64,000 bases of DNA from Paenibacillus harenae DSM 16969 (GTDB lineage Bacteria; Bacillota; Bacilli; Paenibacillales; Paenibacillaceae). The translations under genes and the position numbers were made by a program. Under the pieces are notes generated by a model. That model was given only the letters and a program-made list of their open reading frames with translations. It was not told the origin of the DNA and made no database searches. How positions within the stretch are numbered: position 1 is the first letter of the stretch; each line of letters starts with the position of its first letter. Location of the stretch: positions 124,001-188,000 of the forward strand of contig NZ_AULV01000014.1 of NCBI RefSeq assembly GCF_000422465.1, read 5' to 3'. Positions 61,604-64,000 of this stretch are shown here, in pieces.

Positions 61604-62536
61604 TTATCGAGCGCCCCTCTTGGACTCGATGCGACCCAGCGGGACGTCGCTCCCTTCCAGAGCCGCGCGAGCTGCCGGCCAGCTGGAATCGTCGAGATCG
61701 AGCGCGCTGCGAAGATAGGCCCACGTGAGCCGCTGAATCAGGGCGACTCGTTCAGGGCTCTCGTCCGTCGTCTCCGCGACGCTGTAGCCGGGGATCCCGC
61801 CGAGCGAGTGCTCGGCCCCGAAGAGGGTAAGCAGGCTCTTGCTGCCCATACTCAGGAAGTACGGGTCGGTGAACCAGTCCGGTCCACGTGTGGACAGTAA
61901 GGACTGGTCATGGTCCCCCGCTACTACTAGAGTCGGCGTGCTCATGTCCGCGAAGCTCGGGTTCATGAAGGGGAAGTGCTCGGCCGCGAACGGAGTTAAG
62001 TCGGCTCCGCCCTTGCCAGTCGTGGCAAGCAGCACGCCCGCCTTGACCCGCGAGTCGGACATGTCCTCTCCCGGCTCGCCGTGGGCATCGAGAACTCGCG
62101 CGCCGAGCAGCATGCTTACCGTCTGGCCGCCCCAGGAGTGTCCGGCTGCTGCGATGCGGCTTCGGTCGAGGCGTCCACTGAGGCCGGGAACGGAAGCTTC
62201 AAGGAGATCAAGCCCGTCGAGGATGCGCTTCATGTCCTCGACTCGGAAACGCCAGATCAGCGGCGTACGGGGATCGTCAGGAGGAAGATTCAGCGTCCTC
62301 GAGTCGAGATGGGTAGGTTGAATGACCACGAAGCCATGAGCAGCCCAATAATCGACCAACGGGGCGTAGCCGTCCAACGACCAGCCAAAGCCATGCGAGA
62401 AAACAATAATAGGCAATTCTCTCCCTATCGCGGGCGCAGACACTCGCACTTGCAGATCCTCGCCGCGGCCTGGGGCCGTTAGCACTACCGGCTTTACCGA
62501 GACGACCGGAGTAGGCGCACTAATGTTGATTTTCAT
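61604..62536 (-). CDS. alpha/beta hydrolase, chlorophyllase/PAF-acetylhydrolase-like
   Basis: ATG 62536 has AAAGGAA 9 nt upstream and starts MKINISAPTPVV; the longer ORF has no ribosome site. The 310-residue protein has oxyanion motif IIVFSHGFGW, nucleophile Ser in AAAGHSWGGQTVSML, Asp in VVAGDHDQSLL and a His in GAEHSLGG. It is of the dienelactone/PAF-acetylhydrolase-like group that cleaves short esters. Base composition is markedly richer in G+C than its neighbours, with GC-ending codons, which suggests gain from a high-GC donor such as an actinobacterium. It is divergent from the MarR gene, with shared operators between them. Confidence 0.88.
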   Translation of the reverse strand: MKINISAPTPVVSVKPVVLTAPGRGEDLQVRVSAPAIGRELPIIVFSHGFGWSLDGYAPLVDYWAAHGFVVIQPTHLDSRTLNLPPDDPRTPLIWRFRVEDMKRILDGLDLLEASVPGLSGRLDRSRIAAAGHSWGGQTVSMLLGARVLDAHGEPGEDMSDSRVKAGVLLATTGKGGADLTPFAAEHFPFMNPSFADMSTPTLVVAGDHDQSLLSTRGPDWFTDPYFLSMGSKSLLTLFGAEHSLGGIPGYSVAETTDESPERVALIQRLTWAYLRSALDLDDSSWPAARAALEGSDVPLGRIESKRGAR

Positions 62537-62626
62537 AATAAATGTTCCTTTCTTGGAGAAAAGTTGGCCTAACCGTTTCTTGGAGTAAGAAGTCAAGCAG
62601 GTTCCTGGAATAAACCGGCACCTTGG

Positions 62627-62678
62627 GTTGACATGTCAACTGTGGTCAACTGTAACATATTGTAGTTGACACGTCAAC
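62627..62678. promoter_or_regulatory. two palindromic MarR operators
   Basis: GTTGACATGTCAAC at 62627-62640 is a perfect 14-bp palindrome, and GTTGACACGTCAAC at 62665-62678 differs in one base. Their centres are 38 bp apart, between the divergent hydrolase and MarR genes. A further half-site GGTCAAC lies between them. They probably bind the adjacent MarR protein and control both genes. Confidence 0.85.
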
Positions 62679-62695
62679 CATGCTATGATGTTCCT

Positions 62696-63154
62696 ATGAA
62701 TAAGAACGAGTTAAACGAAGAAGAAATGCGATTATGGCATATGTGGAAAGGCTCCTTTCAAAGCATCTTCGGTCGCGTAATAAAAGAGATGTCCGAGCAC
62801 ACAGGATTATCAGAGGGTGATTATGGGGTATTGGACCGGCTAGTCCTTTTGGGGGACGGCAGCCTTCGCCAACAGGAATTGGCCGAATCGATGGGCTGGG
62901 ACAAGAGTCGATTATCCCATCATCTGACGCGGATGGAAAAACGCGGACTTGTGAAGAGGAAACCATTAGACACAGATCGCGGTGTTCAAGTCATTATCGC
63001 AACCGTTGGAAAATCGGCATTGGATGATGCCCGTCCCATCGTCTCTAAGGCAATACGCAAACATTTTCTTGATCAATTAACCGATCAAGACATTGAGTCA
63101 ATTACTAAGCTGGCGGAAAGAACAAAAACGTCTTGCAAAGTCCCGCCGCCATGA
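62696..63154 (+). CDS. MarR-family transcriptional regulator
   Basis: A 152-residue protein of normal MarR length with ATG 62696; the longer ORF to 62666 would start inside an operator. The winged helix is in LRQQELAESMGWDKSRLSHHLTRMEKRGLVKRKPLDTDRGVQV. No clear ribosome site is present, so initiation may be weak or leaderless. The operators directly upstream imply autorepression and control of the divergent hydrolase, as in phenolic or oxidant-sensing MarR systems. Confidence 0.9.
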   Translation: MNKNELNEEEMRLWHMWKGSFQSIFGRVIKEMSEHTGLSEGDYGVLDRLVLLGDGSLRQQELAESMGWDKSRLSHHLTRMEKRGLVKRKPLDTDRGVQVIIATVGKSALDDARPIVSKAIRKHFLDQLTDQDIESITKLAERTKTSCKVPPP

Positions 63155-63236
63155 CTTGCTTTTTTTGATGTTATTCATGAAACGGATAAGTGGATTGGTA
63201 TGAAATATTTTTTTAAAGACAACGCCAGTTGAAAAC

Positions 63237-63292
63237 AAAATTCCGCCGTCACTTAAGATAAGGCTCTTCGTATCATCGCTAAGGCGTAATTT
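63237..63292 (+). repeat. dispersed intergenic repeat, copy 6
   Basis: AAAATTCCGCCGTCACTTAA, then AAGGCTCTTCGTATCATCGC and TAAGGCGTAATTT, with roughly complementary ends. It is between the convergent marR and toxin genes. Confidence 0.68.
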
Positions 63293-63338
63293 CGCGTGCT
63301 GCAGCTCATGAGCAAAAGCTCTAATCTTTGCTGGCATG

Positions 63339-63384
63339 AAAAAAAACCCTCACTGGGGACATGCGAAACTGTCTACCGTGAGGG
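63339..63384 (-). terminator. rho-independent terminator of the toxin-antitoxin operon
   Basis: On the minus strand CCCTCAC pairs with GTGAGGG around a 24-nt loop, followed by TTTTTTTTC. It lies 40 bp beyond the toxin stop. Confidence 0.75.
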
Positions 63385-63423
63385 GTTAATTCCATCCAGG
63401 GTTTCTTTATGTTATTTATCTTC

Positions 63424-63849
63424 TTAATCGTCCCATTTTCCCTCGTCATCTTCAGGATAGGAGATAATTGCCATTACGCGATCAATGATCCCTTCGAAAA
63501 ATTCCGATTCCGGATCAACTCTACCGATCACGATAGCGTTCCTCGCCGCAAGATCAAAGGTTCTAATATTATTAATCAGGACGACACCGGTCAATTCGGG
63601 AAACTGGTTTTGTTGCGGTAACACGTGCGTTCCCGGTGTCTCAATACCCGGGGGAACATGTAGCTCAAAGGTGTGTCCCATAATTTGCGTCGTCACCGGA
63701 ACAGTTAACGCAATCTGATTTAGTGTAGGATCAATGATTCCGTCTGATATTACGATTGAGGCTCGGTAGCCATTTTGCTCATGTCCTCTGGTTGGGTGGT
63801 GATTAAACCACACGATGCTGCCCCGTTCTACATTCCCTGTGACCGACAT
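63424..63849 (-). CDS. mazF: MazF/PemK-family mRNA interferase toxin
   Basis: A 141-residue protein. VERGSIVWFNHHPTRGHEQNGYRASIVIS at the start, PVTTQIMGHTFELHVP in the middle, and VLINNIRTFDLAARNAIVIGRV near the end are typical of the MazF/ChpB fold. It should cleave mRNA at specific short sites unless bound by its antitoxin. Its ATG overlaps the antitoxin stop as TAATG. At 141 residues it is somewhat longer than B. subtilis MazF (116), with an acidic C-terminal tail EDDEGKWDD. Confidence 0.9.
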   Translation of the reverse strand: MSVTGNVERGSIVWFNHHPTRGHEQNGYRASIVISDGIIDPTLNQIALTVPVTTQIMGHTFELHVPPGIETPGTHVLPQQNQFPELTGVVLINNIRTFDLAARNAIVIGRVDPESEFFEGIIDRVMAIISYPEDDEGKWDD

Positions 63850-64000
63850 TAGAAAATTTCATCCCCCATAGAATCGTCAATAAGAATCCCTTGCGACATT
63901 TCCGGCTTGTTTTTGCCACGCATGGAAAGTAACAACTTACGCAGCTCCCGGTTGGATTTACGCTTTCTCTGGATCGAGGGTTTTAATAAGATACCTTGTT
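63849..64000 (-). CDS. antitoxin of the MazF-type toxin (partial)
   Basis: An open minus-strand frame enters from the window edge and ends with TAA at 63849-63851, overlapping the toxin ATG. The visible 50 residues are basic then acidic (SNRELRKLLLSMRGKNKP to IDDSMGDEIF), like the toxin-wrapping C-terminal part of MazE/AbrB- or RHH-type antitoxins. The N-terminal DNA-binding part is outside the window, so the family cannot be decided. Confidence 0.72.
   Translation of the reverse strand, partial: QGILLKPSIQRKRKSNRELRKLLLSMRGKNKPEMSQGILIDDSMGDEIF

Noticed and set aside
1..64000. CRISPR arrays, prophage, transposase genes, rRNA or tRNA operons
   Set aside because: No regularly spaced repeats with unique spacers, no phage structural or integrase genes, no transposase motifs and no RNA gene consensus were found on either strand.

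Overview
The window reads as chromosome of a low-to-mid GC, spore-former-type Firmicute, most likely Paenibacillaceae (Paenibacillus/Cohnella-like). The signs are strong AGGAGG ribosome binding sites with frequent TTG/GTG starts, sigma-A promoters (TTGACA-17-TATACT), cre-type catabolite sites, AraR boxes, many carbohydrate ABC solute-binding lipoproteins with LplB/LplC permeases and YesM/YesN-like regulators, a GlnK/GlnL pair, and B. subtilis-like mhqO, araDBA/araR and mazEF genes. No rRNA, tRNA, transposase, prophage or CRISPR array was seen.

Layout. 1-7.6 kb: a minus-strand sugar uptake block with a membrane-anchored AraC-type regulator, an orphan-type solute-binding lipoprotein, two permeases and a second solute-binding lipoprotein cut by the window edge. 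7.6-8.4 kb: a non-coding zone with possible RNA hairpins and a 185-bp nested palindrome of 50-bp units whose edge coincides with the end of a truncated gene. 8.5-11.6 kb: a membrane protein and the glnK-glnL two-component pair. 12-13.7 kb: a secreted GH5 endoglucanase with a ricin-type carbohydrate-binding domain and a perfect cre site upstream. 14-17.7 kb: an OmpR-type two-component system followed by two related membrane proteins. 18-18.7 kb: a tandem pair of small paralogous proteins of unknown function. 18.7-22.5 kb: DUF4386 protein, AraC regulator, a frameshifted SAM-methyltransferase/TPR-like gene and a GIY-YIG protein. 22.7-26.5 kb: a membrane GGDEF-EAL protein overlapping a solute-binding lipoprotein gene. 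26.7-32 kb: a YesN/YesM two-component system plus a solute-binding lipoprotein without permeases.

32-43.8 kb is a redox/electrophile detoxification neighbourhood: two overlapping LysR regulators, an exported and a cytosolic isochorismatase-family hydrolase, a GAPDH paralogue, mhqO with a decayed mhqD, Dps, an MFS exporter with a small upstream ORF, an amidohydrolase with an XapX protein, and a chloroperoxidase-like hydrolase. 44-49.4 kb is the arabinose operon (araB-araD-araA on minus, araR divergent), with two identical AraR palindromes and a clear promoter. 49.6-52.5 kb is a TetR-controlled FAD oxidoreductase/DMT transporter operon with two matching 18-bp operators. 52.6-53.5 kb is a small HTH regulator/membrane protein operon. 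54-61 kb holds a class B sortase and a 2032-residue LPXTG-type surface protein. 61.6-63.2 kb is a GC-rich hydrolase divergent from a MarR regulator with two palindromic operators, and the window ends in a mazEF-type toxin-antitoxin pair.

Two dispersed non-coding repeat families link distant parts of the window: a 73-bp element identical at 26.6 and 44.0 kb, and a roughly 57-bp element seen at least six times at gene ends, twice followed by the same terminator hairpin. The least explained units are the tandem small proteins, the GGDEF-EAL/solute-binding pair, the two-component/duplicated membrane protein cluster and the nested palindrome.
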